Of a stretch of 64,000 nucleotides of DNA, positions 39,418-48,503 are shown in pieces (position 1 is the stretch's first letter; every line of letters starts with the position of its first letter). The DNA lies in NCBI GenBank assembly GCA_030374735.1, contig JASCIV010000015.1:1-64000 (forward strand), given 5' to 3'. Made by a program: the position numbers and the translations under genes. The notes under the pieces are model-generated. The model was given only the letters and a program-made list of their open reading frames with translations, had not been told where the DNA came from and ran no database searches. This DNA comes from Gracilaria caudata (taxonomy: Eukaryota > Rhodophyta > Florideophyceae > Gracilariales > Gracilariaceae).

Positions 39418-40245
39418 TTAGTCCGGTCGGATCAACATGACGTTCTGCCCGTACTCCACCGCGTCGCCGTCCTCAATAAAGATCTTGAGCACTGTTCCAG
39501 AAGCCTCCGACAAATACACGTACTGCTGACCCAGTTGCTCAATGATGCACACCGGTTGGTTGAAGTCCACGTGATCGCCCACGTTCACCAGCGGCGGCTT
39601 GTTCTTCGCGCCCGAGAAAAAGAAGCCCACGCGGTTGGAAGTGACCACAAAGTCCGAGTCCGAAAGCGCCTGCGCATCCTTCTCCTCCACGCGCATCTCT
39701 CCAGCGCGCGCGCCTACCGCGCCCGCCACCGTCTCCTCCCCCCGCGCGCCCATCTCCCCGTCCGCGCCCGCCGCGTCATCCGCCGCGCCCCCAATTGGCG
39801 CGCGCAGCTCGGCGCCGTGCGCCACCACAGCCGGCGCGCCCGCCGGCGGCGCCGCCAGACGGCCGTCCTCAAAGCCCAGCCCGCCCTCGCGCGAAATCTC
39901 CACGCACACGCCGTGGTGCACCACGCGCATGTCGCGCAGGTCGAACTCGTCCGCCAGCGCCAGTAGCTCGTCCACGTCGTCCAGCGCCTGTATCGCCGAG
40001 CGCGTCTCGTCCGCCGGCGCGTCGCGCGCGCCGTCCGTGACGGACGGCGGCGCGGCGGCGGGGCTGGCCGCCACCGCGTGCGGCTCGCTCATCACCGCCG
40101 CGGGCGCCGCGCGCCGCGCCGCCGCCGCCGCCGCCGGCGCGGCGCGATGCGCGCGTGCGGCGCGCGGCGAGAGGGGGGTGGCGCGTAGACGCGGGCGCGC
40201 GCGCAGTGGATGCGCGGCGCAGGGCGCGAGGAAGGCGAGCTTCAT
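39418..40245 (-). CDS. BADC-like protein: BCCP homologue lacking the biotin site
   Basis: The gene encodes 275 residues from the ATG at 40245, with an Arg/Ala-rich plastid-type leader (about 1-50). The N-terminal block ALDDVDELLALADEFDLRDM and VEISRE resembles the start of the biotin carboxyl carrier protein of plastid acetyl-CoA carboxylase. An Ala/Gly-rich linker leads to a biotinyl-type beta-barrel (about 200-275): PPLVNVGDHVDFNQPVCIIE ... LSEASGTVLKIFIEDGDAVEYG. Where BCCP has E-A-M-K with the biotinylated Lys, this protein reads CIIEQLGQQYVY, so it cannot carry biotin. That is the definition of BADC proteins, which in plants bind the enzyme complex and lower its activity. A truncated BCCP is unlikely because the rest of the domain is intact. 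Confidence 0.85.
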   Translation of the reverse strand: MKLAFLAPCAAHPLRARPRLRATPLSPRAARAHRAAPAAAAAARRAAPAAVMSEPHAVAASPAAAPPSVTDGARDAPADETRSAIQALDDVDELLALADEFDLRDMRVVHHGVCVEISREGGLGFEDGRLAAPPAGAPAVVAHGAELRAPIGGAADDAAGADGEMGARGEETVAGAVGARAGEMRVEEKDAQALSDSDFVVTSNRVGFFFSGAKNKPPLVNVGDHVDFNQPVCIIEQLGQQYVYLSEASGTVLKIFIEDGDAVEYGQNVMLIRPD

Positions 40246-40456
40246 TTTTTTGTGAGGCGTGCGGTGGTGGTGTGCGCGACGCACGGCGGCAGGATGAGCG
40301 CGCGATGAACGACGACGACGACGACGTGGGTGGCGTGTGTGGACAATTGGAGATGGGGATATGATAGATACACAGCGTGTGCGTGCGCGATCGCACATCA
40401 ACGAGCGAGCTTGGTGCATGTTTTGTTTACTTCTTTTTGCAAAAAAAAGTACTTTT

Positions 40457-41161
40457 TTACTTTTGGCATGTTCGGTGCACGCCAGCGGCGCTGGGCTCCG
40501 CGCTGCGCGCGCGCACCCACACGCGCGGCAGCTCGAACGCGGCGGCGCGTCGGCGCACGCTGTTCTCCAGGCTGTGGTGGAACACCCAGCCGCGCTGATC
40601 CAGTCGGTACAGCGAAATACCATCCACCACAAACGCGCCGCCGTTAGCCGCCGAAAGCAACGTCCAGCTGCGCAACGAGAACTGCAGTCGCCAGCGAATG
40701 TAAATCACACCATCGCCATCGTCGTGAAACACGCTTTGTATTCGCAGCGCGTGCGCGCTCAGAAACAACGCCGCCTGCACGCGCAGCAGCCACAGCAGGT
40801 TGGCGTACGCGCGCTTCCCGTGCAGCGTGTTGCCGGACGCGTCGGAAAACGTGATGTGCTCCGTGAAGATGTGCAGCTGCGGCGCGTGCGTGAGCAGCGT
40901 GGAGTAGTCGGCACGTAGCGTGTCGAGCACTGTGCCCACGTTGGCGTAGTACTCCGGCGCGCGGTTACGCTTTGCGGACGGCGGCGACGGGCCCGTTTGT
41001 ATACAACTCACGCGCGCGCGTCGACGCACGCGCGCGAGGGGGGGCGGGCGGCGGAGCGCGGCGGCGGCGGCGGCGGCGGCGGCGCGCGACGGGCGCAGTG
41101 CCGGCGCGAGCGGCGCGCAGAACGAGAGCGAGGAGCGCGTGGAGTGGGCGTTGAGAGCCAT
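40457..41161 (-). CDS. plastid-targeted DUF2358 (NTF2-like) protein
   Basis: The gene encodes 234 residues from the ATG at 41161. A leader of about 55 residues, including a run of nine Ala and many Arg, looks like a plastid transit peptide. Residues 70-210 match the DUF2358 family, an NTF2-like cone fold widespread in cyanobacteria and plastid-bearing eukaryotes: YYANVGTVLDTLRADY, LHIFTEHITFSD and FVVDGISLYRLDQRGWVFHH. Function is unknown. It is divergent from the beta-mannosidase, with 302 bases between start codons, and a second DUF2358 domain occurs at 50863-52137. Confidence 0.8.
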   Translation of the reverse strand: MALNAHSTRSSLSFCAPLAPALRPSRAAAAAAAAALRRPPPLARVRRRARVSCIQTGPSPPSAKRNRAPEYYANVGTVLDTLRADYSTLLTHAPQLHIFTEHITFSDASGNTLHGKRAYANLLWLLRVQAALFLSAHALRIQSVFHDDGDGVIYIRWRLQFSLRSWTLLSAANGGAFVVDGISLYRLDQRGWVFHHSLENSVRRRAAAFELPRVWVRARSAEPSAAGVHRTCQK

Positions 41162-41463
41162 GGTGTTGTTGTTCGCGCGAGGGTGCGGAGAGAGACGCGG
41201 ATGACAGACGCGTTTCGCGGAAGAAGTGTTCGACGGAGAGGGCGCGCTTTGTTTTTTTTTTCGCGCTGGTGGCGGGACGGGGAGCTGCGCGACCACAGAT
41301 ATTATCAGCGTGCGCGTGGCGACGTCTGTTTGCACGCACCAATCAGCGCGCGTTGCTTGCTGATTCGCGCTTTGTACAGCAACGCGGCAAGTGGCTCTAC
41401 AGTTTTTGATCTCGAGCAGCGGCGTCTTCGTTCATCACATACATCACAGCCGTCGTGCACGCA
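41162..41463. promoter_or_regulatory. divergent promoter, DUF2358 and GH2 genes
   Basis: This 302-base gap separates the two start codons. No strong TATA box is visible. Confidence 0.4.
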
Positions 41464-44400
41464 ATGACGAAACCGCCGCCACGCGAGCACACGCTGCACG
41501 ACGCGCTGTTCACGCTGTCGCTCAGCACCGACGACGACGCGCTGCGCGAGCAACTCATCGCCCACCACGTGCCGCTGCGCGTCGCGCAGCTCGCGTTGCC
41601 CCTCACCGCGCTGTCCGCGCTCGCGCGCTTTCTGCCGCACCCCTTTTTAAGCACCAACTGCGTGAGCGCCGTATTCGCGCTGCTGGAGCACGTGCAAGTG
41701 CATCTGCAAACAGAGCTTCACCTGCCGCGTAACGTCGCGCACGCCAAAACGCTCGTACTTGAGCTGCACGCCGTGCAACTACCCGCGCGCGTGTTGCTTG
41801 ATGCGCAGCAAGTGGCACGCATTCGCAACGCGTTTTTCCCGCACTACGTGTTGCTCGCGCACAATGGACACGCGCGGCGCACGCTGAGCGTGCGCTTCGA
41901 CTCGGTGCGCGACAGCGTGCGCGAGCGCGCGCAGTCGCATCGCTACCGCGAGTGGAATGACCCCGTGGGCGGCGTGTCGTCGCTCAGAGTGCCGCAGTAT
42001 CTGGCCGGGTGGGACTGGGCGCCGCGTCTACTATCGCCCGGCGTGCTGCGCCCGCTGCGCGTTGTGGCGCTCGAGCATGCTACGCTGTGCGACGTGAGCT
42101 GCGCGCAAAGCTTCTCGTGGCATCCGGCGCTTGCGGTGCGGCTGCGCGTGAACGTGTTGCTGCGCGTGGACGGAGTGCGTGAAGATGATGAGCGCTGTGA
42201 AGAAGAAGAGGCGCTTGTGGTGCGCGCGGTGCTACTGCCGAGTGACGTGGCCAGCCGACTTGATGACGGCGGCGGCGGTGCGCCGCGTGGCGAGCGTGTG
42301 CTGTCCACGCAACTGCGCGACGTTTTGTTGGGTGAGCGGCGCGCTTTACACGCGCTGGGAGAGCACGCTGCGCGCGTGCAGCTGCTTGAGCTGCACCCGC
42401 TGCAGTCGTCGTGCGCGCCGTCGTCCGAGCACACGCAGCAGCCGTTCCTGTACGACGCGTTGTGTCAACTGTCGCTGCCGCGCGCGCGTACGCGCCGCTA
42501 TGAGGGAGAGTTGCACGTGCTGCAGCCGCGCGTGTGGTGGCCAAATGGCATGGGAGCGCAGCATCTTTATCAGCTGCATGTGGCCGTGTTTGACGGCGCT
42601 TCGTCGCGCGCGACGGGCGCGCGGGCGCTGCTGGACGCGCGTTCGCTTACCGTGGGCTTGAGAGAGCTTCGTGTGGTGCGCGAGCGGAGCGCGCCGCAAC
42701 AGCTGTTGGGTGCTGATTTGCGCCACAACCCCATGCTTGCGGCGCTGGCGAAGCGCGAAGAGGGGCGCGAGCGTGAGCAGGGGGACGAGCGTGAGCAGGG
42801 GGACGAGCGTGAGCACGGTGAGCAGCACGAGACGCAACAGCAGTTTGAGTCGCTTATGTTTTGCGTCAATGGGCGCCGCTTTTTCGCAAAGGGCGCCAAC
42901 TACATTCCGAGCAGAATGCAGTATCACCTCACCACGGAGCGCGAGTACGAACGCACCGTTTCTTCGGCTTGCGCCGCCAATATGAACATGCTGCGCGTGT
43001 GGGGCGGCGGTGTTTATGAGAGCGATGTGTTTTACGAGCTGTGCGATGAGCGCGGCATTCTGCTGTGGCATGACTTTATGTTTTCGTGTTCGTTGTATCC
43101 GGGCGATGAGCACTTTCTCGAGTCGTGTCGGCAGGAAGCGCAGTACCAAGTGTCGCGTCTTCGTCACCACGCGTGCATGGCGCTGTGGTGTGGAAACAAT
43201 GAACTGGAACAAGTGCCACATGACATTGTCGCTTCCGAACAATCGAAGCGTGCTTATGATAGCTTGTTTTACGACATTCTGCCCGCGGTGGTGAGCAATG
43301 ACGCGGGCGATGTTGCGTACTGGCCGTCCAGCCCGCATAACCCTTTTGGCTACGAAAAGGGCTTCAACAACGCGCGCGCGGGAGATACGCACTTTTGGGA
43401 TGTGTGGCACGCGAGGAAACCACTCAGCGCGTACCTGTCGCATGTGTCGCGCTTTTGCAGCGAGTTTGGAATGCAGTCGTATCTGTCGGAACAGGGCGCC
43501 AGCGCGTGCGTGGGCGACGCGCCCGGTGCGCTCAACCCGTTCGCACCGGGCATGGAGGCGCACCAGAAGAACGCCAGCGGTAACCTGATCATCATGGAGT
43601 ACTGCCAACGGCTGTTCCGCGCGCCAAAGGATTATGCGGCGATGAGTTATCAGTCGCAGCTCAACCAAATGATATGCATGCGCGTGGGCGTGGAGCACTT
43701 TCGCCGGAGCTGGCCTTATTGCGCGGGCGCTCTGTACTGGCAGTTGAATGATTGCTGGCCGTGTTTCTCGTGGAGCAGTTTGGAGTTTGGCGGCAACTGG
43801 AAGGCGCTGCATTATGGAGCGAAGAGCTTCTTTGCGCCGCTGTTGATCAGCGCTGTACATCATGGAGAGCAAACCGTTGGCGTTTGTAATTTGATCTCGT
43901 TCAGCGCTGATACCGGCTTGTTTTCTGTATACGGCACTTTTGATGGCGTGGAGACGCAGCTTGAGGTCGACTTGTGTTGCAGCTTGTTCGACCTGCGCAC
44001 GAATCAGAGCACAAACGTTGTGCGGCAGACGTGCACCGTAAAACAGGACACTTCGCGCAAGCTCGCTACCGTCGATGTGCGCGATATGGCTGCCAACAAC
44101 GCGTGCACCAACTACGTTTTGCGCGTTGTGGCAAACAGCGAGTGCGGTCGGTATGAATCGAGTTCGACTGCTTGGCTGTGCTCTCCCCGTCTGTGCGATT
44201 TAACTCCCCCCAAACTGACAATGACGCACCAAAAGCTGCGCGTTGAGAACGGCAAGAGCCGCTGTGTGCTGGAAATTGGGTGCCGCACGTTTGCACCGTT
44301 TGTGCAAATCACCTTGAAACACCCGAGCGAAGCCATTGATGGTGGCGCTGAGGAAGGTGGCCATGCGCGCTATGTCGCGCCTGTGAGGTACGAATTGTCG

Positions 44401-44529
44401 GACAACTATTTTGACCTGTTCCCGGGTGAGGTGAAACAGGTGCAACTCACAGTGTTCCAAGACACTAGCGATGAGCTTGTGTTTCCCAACCTGTCGGTTC
44501 AGAGTCTTGTCGACTCTTACATGACGTGA
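41464..44529 (+). CDS. GH2 beta-mannosidase
   Basis: The gene encodes 1021 residues from the ATG at 41464. It removes terminal beta-mannose, for example during turnover of N-glycans or mannans. The GH2 sugar-binding entry block PQYLAGWDWAPRL is present. The central barrel has MNMLRVWGGGVYESDVFYELCDERGILLWHDFMF, the acid/base Glu580 in WCGNNELE and the nucleophile Glu667 in RFCSEFGMQS. The WPNGMGAQ and YWQLNDCWP motifs support the mannosidase subgroup. No signal peptide is seen, so it is probably cytosolic or vacuolar by another route. An Arg/Glu-rich insertion near residues 430-455 comes from an 18-base tandem repeat. GC bias creates a 508-codon antisense frame with no coding character. Confidence 0.92.
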   Translation: MTKPPPREHTLHDALFTLSLSTDDDALREQLIAHHVPLRVAQLALPLTALSALARFLPHPFLSTNCVSAVFALLEHVQVHLQTELHLPRNVAHAKTLVLELHAVQLPARVLLDAQQVARIRNAFFPHYVLLAHNGHARRTLSVRFDSVRDSVRERAQSHRYREWNDPVGGVSSLRVPQYLAGWDWAPRLLSPGVLRPLRVVALEHATLCDVSCAQSFSWHPALAVRLRVNVLLRVDGVREDDERCEEEEALVVRAVLLPSDVASRLDDGGGGAPRGERVLSTQLRDVLLGERRALHALGEHAARVQLLELHPLQSSCAPSSEHTQQPFLYDALCQLSLPRARTRRYEGELHVLQPRVWWPNGMGAQHLYQLHVAVFDGASSRATGARALLDARSLTVGLRELRVVRERSAPQQLLGADLRHNPMLAALAKREEGREREQGDEREQGDEREHGEQHETQQQFESLMFCVNGRRFFAKGANYIPSRMQYHLTTEREYERTVSSACAANMNMLRVWGGGVYESDVFYELCDERGILLWHDFMFSCSLYPGDEHFLESCRQEAQYQVSRLRHHACMALWCGNNELEQVPHDIVASEQSKRAYDSLFYDILPAVVSNDAGDVAYWPSSPHNPFGYEKGFNNARAGDTHFWDVWHARKPLSAYLSHVSRFCSEFGMQSYLSEQGASACVGDAPGALNPFAPGMEAHQKNASGNLIIMEYCQRLFRAPKDYAAMSYQSQLNQMICMRVGVEHFRRSWPYCAGALYWQLNDCWPCFSWSSLEFGGNWKALHYGAKSFFAPLLISAVHHGEQTVGVCNLISFSADTGLFSVYGTFDGVETQLEVDLCCSLFDLRTNQSTNVVRQTCTVKQDTSRKLATVDVRDMAANNACTNYVLRVVANSECGRYESSSTAWLCSPRLCDLTPPKLTMTHQKLRVENGKSRCVLEIGCRTFAPFVQITLKHPSEAIDGGAEEGGHARYVAPVRYELSDNYFDLFPGEVKQVQLTVFQDTSDELVFPNLSVQSLVDSYMT
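42769..42818. repeat. 18-base tandem repeat inside the GH2 gene
   Basis: The unit occurs twice exactly (42769-42786, 42787-42804) and once with changes. It encodes REQGDE-type hexapeptides in a surface insertion and keeps the frame. Confidence 0.85.
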
Positions 44530-46285
44530 CGAAAAAGCTGTCGCGCGTCCACAGTTACAGAATGTGCGATTCATCAAAGCTAGCTTTGTCTCCCTTTTTT
44601 TGTGTTCCGAGTTTTGAACTACCAGGCAGTTAAAACTATACCAACTCTATTCACAATCCAAGTAATACCAAAAGAAGCAATACTGATCATAACAGTTAGT
44701 AGTACATTAGTGCCAAGCCTCAACTTGGTAACCCTTCAACAAAACTATAGTTGTAATCATTTACTGATCACAGCCAGGATCACAGCGGTTCTACTTGTTG
44801 TTACGTTTTCTAATGTGAACTGTACTAAGCGGGGGGAAAACACCTAAGAGATCTTGTTCTTTCTTATATATATATATCTCTCTCTCTCTCTCTCCAATTG
44901 TGGGTATCCTAGCCTAAATACGGCACAGTATAAAGCGCTTCTGGTCAACGAAACTCTCTCTCACGAGAAAGGCCAGTATCTTCTCAGGCCATTTTCTAAT
45001 AATGTCAGTAGAAGCAACTTCTTACCGTTGCCCAGTGTAGTTAGTGGCTGCGGCATAGAGCTGGTGTAGGTGTCGGGGTCTTTAGCAAACCCCTGCGTAC
45101 GAGCAAATGACCGTACGTATTCGTAAAAGACAGAGAAAGAGAGAGAGAGAGGGAACTGTACAAAAGTCGTATTGCTCTTGAGAAAAGCAATATTTTCCTC
45201 TCCATTAAGCAATACGGTTTTCAAAACCGATACGATTACAAGGGTATTGCAATATTGTTGCAATCCAATGTGTTGCCACCGACCCCTGGGTGGTCGTGGC
45301 AAAGCGCTCGGGGGTTTTCATCTGCTCAAGCAAGGTAAAACACTCCATGAAATGCAACAAGTAGTCGGGGACAAAGCACTTACGCTGGAGTAAACATTTG
45401 AGGAACCCAACTCTTTCTTCGCACTGTATGAGTAACCTGGGGCCTTCTTACTGAGAGAACGATTCTTTGAACAGAAGCACTCTATTCTATCTTATGTCGT
45501 AGCTTGGCGAGCATACTCTGTGAGATTGCGGTACCCGTTGATTTTATGAAAGTTAGCCGAAGGGCAACAACACGACGTAACGCAGAGCCATTTTCGTCTC
45601 GCCTCACATTCCAACCGATATAGAGAACAGAGTAGGGCAGGAGAAAGCAGAAGTGATACTGACGCTGCTATACTGTATGTGGGACATGCTCCGTCTCTGC
45701 ATCTCCTGGACCACGTATTGTTCTGGGAGAGAAGAGTTCAGTATGCAACTGCAGACCGGGTGTTTTAAATGATGTACCCTTCGTAGAACACTGCATTTAA
45801 AGATGCCCACGAAGGACCAATGCAAAAAATTTGTGCTTGCCATCCCTTCGAGAACGACAGGCATTACCAGGCTGTTTCTGATGTCATGAAGAAATGGCCT
45901 GAACGAATTCTGTTACTTATACGGAAGCGCTCCGCACTAGGATGTAATCAATTGAACAGCGTTTCGATGGCCTAACTACGGAGGAACAAGAAAATAGGGG
46001 AGCAGACGTTCATCGCCGTTCCCATAGAGCGATGCATGGACGGGACAGTCGTATGTCTTTGAAAAGGATTATGAAAGGATACCTTTCGGTGTCGGCACAA
46101 ACGTGCCGAAGGCGGCTTAACATGGACCAGTGAAGGTGCAAACGTGTTGATAGAGCTCATGCGCTCGCGGTTGAACGTTAGAGATTCGGCCACCCGGTTC
46201 GGTTTACTTCTCGAATGGTGCTGCGGTTTTGAGGATTTGAGGGCTGACACGAACATGCGCTATAAACACCTGGGCTTGTTTGTTG
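44530..46285. other. convergent intergenic region with simple repeats
   Basis: No gene is supported. It holds a TA/TC microsatellite at 44865-44894, a GA run at about 45136-45150, a hairpin GGGGT / ACCCC near 45075-45092 and a CGGTTT / AAACCG pair near 45215-45229. Confidence 0.5.
44865..44894. repeat. TA/TC compound microsatellite
   Basis: About six TA units run straight into about nine TC units. A GA run of similar length lies about 250 bases downstream, so the two could pair. Confidence 0.8.
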
Positions 46286-46804
46286 TTACTCATCCTTCTC
46301 TATGATCACAAAAATCTCTTGTCTCTTCAGTTGTTGCGCATAAAACTCAGCATGCTCTTCGCACACCACGCAGATAATGCTACTTCCACTACCCTGCGCC
46401 TCCCAAAAAATCCTCGTGGCTTCCTTCTTCTCCAGTTGCACAGTCTTCTGCAACTGCGTCACCACGTGGGCCTCAACATATTCCTCATCTCCAAGCAGAA
46501 TTACCTTGTACATGGGAACCTGATCCGCTTGCGTCTTGCGACGAGGACGCGCCTTTGCCGAGCCTCGTTCAGTATCTGCTTCTGGCTGTGATGGCTGAGC
46601 AGTCACACGACCAATGTCCTTCTTGATTTGCGTCTTCGGCCGCCCGATTTGCGTGGAGGGCGCTCCGAGTTGCATGTGAAACATGCGAGCAGCTCTGCTT
46701 CTCGACGGCAATGCGCGACGTTGCTTCACGTCCGCGCAGCGCGGCGCGAACGAACAGCTTTGAAACAGCGGTATTGGGGCGACGAAAAGCGGCGTGTGTT
46801 CCAT
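46286..46804 (-). CDS. ClpS-type adaptor of the Clp protease
   Basis: The gene encodes 172 residues from the ATG at 46804. The C-terminal 75 residues are a ClpS fold: YKVILLGDEEYVEAHVV, the TRIFWEAQGSGSSIICVVCEEHAEFYAQQL helix block and a final strand. ClpS hands substrates with N-degron residues to the Clp chaperone; in algae and plants it acts in the plastid. The first 40 residues are rich in Ser, Arg and Ala and could be a transit peptide. The family's usual N-D-D start of the first loop reads G-D-E here, so substrate recognition may differ. It is divergent from MFAP1. Confidence 0.82.
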   Translation of the reverse strand: MEHTPLFVAPIPLFQSCSFAPRCADVKQRRALPSRSRAARMFHMQLGAPSTQIGRPKTQIKKDIGRVTAQPSQPEADTERGSAKARPRRKTQADQVPMYKVILLGDEEYVEAHVVTQLQKTVQLEKKEATRIFWEAQGSGSSIICVVCEEHAEFYAQQLKRQEIFVIIEKDE

Positions 46805-47155
46805 GATGATGACCAACGAGGCTGCAAGAAGCACAGACAATCACGGCGAAAACGACGTAGGAGACGGAACGAGGACGAAGAGCGCGATTTAAACGCGTAA
46901 AGCGCGGCGCTGACGGGGTGCGGGGATGCGGGGGATGACGGATCTCGCGCGCGAGGTTTCTCTTGGATGCCATGTGTAAAGCCTTTAAACACGAGCCCTG
47001 CGCACCCGTGGCTGCACGTGGCCGTGAAAAGCGTCGTTTTGCATCGCCGCCCCGACACGGCGCATCACGCGTCGCGTCGGCAGCGCCGATTTGGGTGAAG
47101 CACCTTCCGCCCGGTTGCCGGTCATGGACGAGGCGCCGCGCCGAGAGCGCCACTC
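46805..47155. promoter_or_regulatory. divergent promoter, ClpS and MFAP1
   Basis: These 351 bases lie between start codons. An AT-rich ATTTAAAC lies near 46890 on the plus strand. No other element is recognised. Confidence 0.4.
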
Positions 47156-48271
47156 ATGAACGGGAAGGGACGACGATACTTTGCGGGAAGGGCGCCGGAT
47201 GAGCGCGACGGCTCCGATTCCGATGTGAACTCGGATCCGCCACGCGGACGCTCTGACGTGGCGCGCACAAATGATGGCGCGCCTTCGCGCCGACCGAGGA
47301 TTGTTGCGCGCGTGGTTTCGGAGCAGGTACGCGGTGACACGGTGCGGCGAGAGTCGGTTGGAACGTTTCAGCCAGTCGCGAAGCGCGGGCGGGAAGATGA
47401 CGGCGTGGGCCACGCTGAGGGGGCGCAACCTGTTGAGCATGGCGGGCCTGCTGGTGGACGGCATCACACCCGCGCTGTGGAACCTTCCGAAGAGTCTTCG
47501 TCCGAATCGGATTCCGAATCGGAGTCTGCTCAGTCAGGTGGTGAAGAACAGGAGCAACAAGATTCATACCACGAACCTTTCCCGGCTGGGTTTCGCCCGC
47601 AATTTGTCAAGCCCTCGGTGAACGATGCGCAACACGAGCAACAACTTCGCGCAGAAAGTGAGGAGAAACGTTTTCGTCGCAGACGAAATGAAGCACGACA
47701 GCTGGTCACGGACGTGTTGAATGAGGAAGACCGACAATTTGATGACAATGCAACCAAACAACTAGAACTCCCAGACGACACGGATTATGAACATGAACGC
47801 GACGTAGAATTCGCGTTGTGGAGAGTTCGTGAGTTGAGAAGAATAAAACGTGATCGAGAGGCTCAAAAGGCTTGGGAACAACGCACAACCAGTACCGCGG
47901 AGCGTAAGCAACATGAAGTGAGCCAACCCGTCACTGAACAACGCCACCCCGTCGCCTCAAGCGGTCCTTCTAAGAACTCCTTCTTACAGAGATCGTACAA
48001 GCTGGGACCGTTTTTCATGGAAAAGGATGACAACGGCCGTTTTGTAGAGGATATATATAACAGGGACTACAGTCAACCTACTGAAGGAGAGAACTATGAT
48101 AGAACGCTGCTTCCAAAACCGCTACAAGTCAGGCATGGACAATTAGGACGCGCCGGTAGAAGCAAATTCACTCATCTCGCTGCCGAGGACACTGCAAAAG
48201 ACTTCATCAAGGAGGTGAAAAGAGATCCCCAACTTGAAAGTGCGCTCAACGATCAAAAGCTAAACAGATGA
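47156..48271 (+). CDS. MFAP1: MFAP1 spliceosomal protein
   Basis: The gene encodes 371 residues from the ATG at 47156. Despite its name (microfibrillar-associated protein 1), the family is a nuclear component of the spliceosomal B complex. The C terminus has the signature FLQRSYKLGPFFMEKDD, RDYSQPTEGENYDRTLLPK, QVRHGQLGRAGRSKFTHL and AAEDT. The middle is a charged, helical Arg/Glu region (about 160-255), and the N-terminal half is acidic with a Ser/Glu/Asp run at about 110-130. It indicates a working spliceosome even though most genes here seem to lack introns. Confidence 0.9.
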   Translation: MNGKGRRYFAGRAPDERDGSDSDVNSDPPRGRSDVARTNDGAPSRRPRIVARVVSEQVRGDTVRRESVGTFQPVAKRGREDDGVGHAEGAQPVEHGGPAGGRHHTRAVEPSEESSSESDSESESAQSGGEEQEQQDSYHEPFPAGFRPQFVKPSVNDAQHEQQLRAESEEKRFRRRRNEARQLVTDVLNEEDRQFDDNATKQLELPDDTDYEHERDVEFALWRVRELRRIKRDREAQKAWEQRTTSTAERKQHEVSQPVTEQRHPVASSGPSKNSFLQRSYKLGPFFMEKDDNGRFVEDIYNRDYSQPTEGENYDRTLLPKPLQVRHGQLGRAGRSKFTHLAAEDTAKDFIKEVKRDPQLESALNDQKLNR

Positions 48272-48503
48272 CTACTAAACCACCTTTCACACCACTGCTC
48301 TCAATCTTCGTTGGTCGATGATCACACCGCAATTAATATTTTTTGTTAAAGGGACTCGTCTTGGTGGCTCCAGCAACAACCACTTGGACAGCAATTAGTT
48401 TCCGTCGCAAGGGAGAGTGCAGAGACTTCCCTGTCTCTCCACATAACGGGTGAGAAGCAAACAAAAAGTATGCTACAGAATCTACGCTGCTTGCTCACAC
48501 CGC

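Noticed and set aside
42346..43872. 508-codon minus-strand open frame opposite the GH2 gene
   Set aside because: It is the antisense of a clear beta-mannosidase catalytic region. High GC in third positions removes stop codons on the other strand, and the translated product has no domain.
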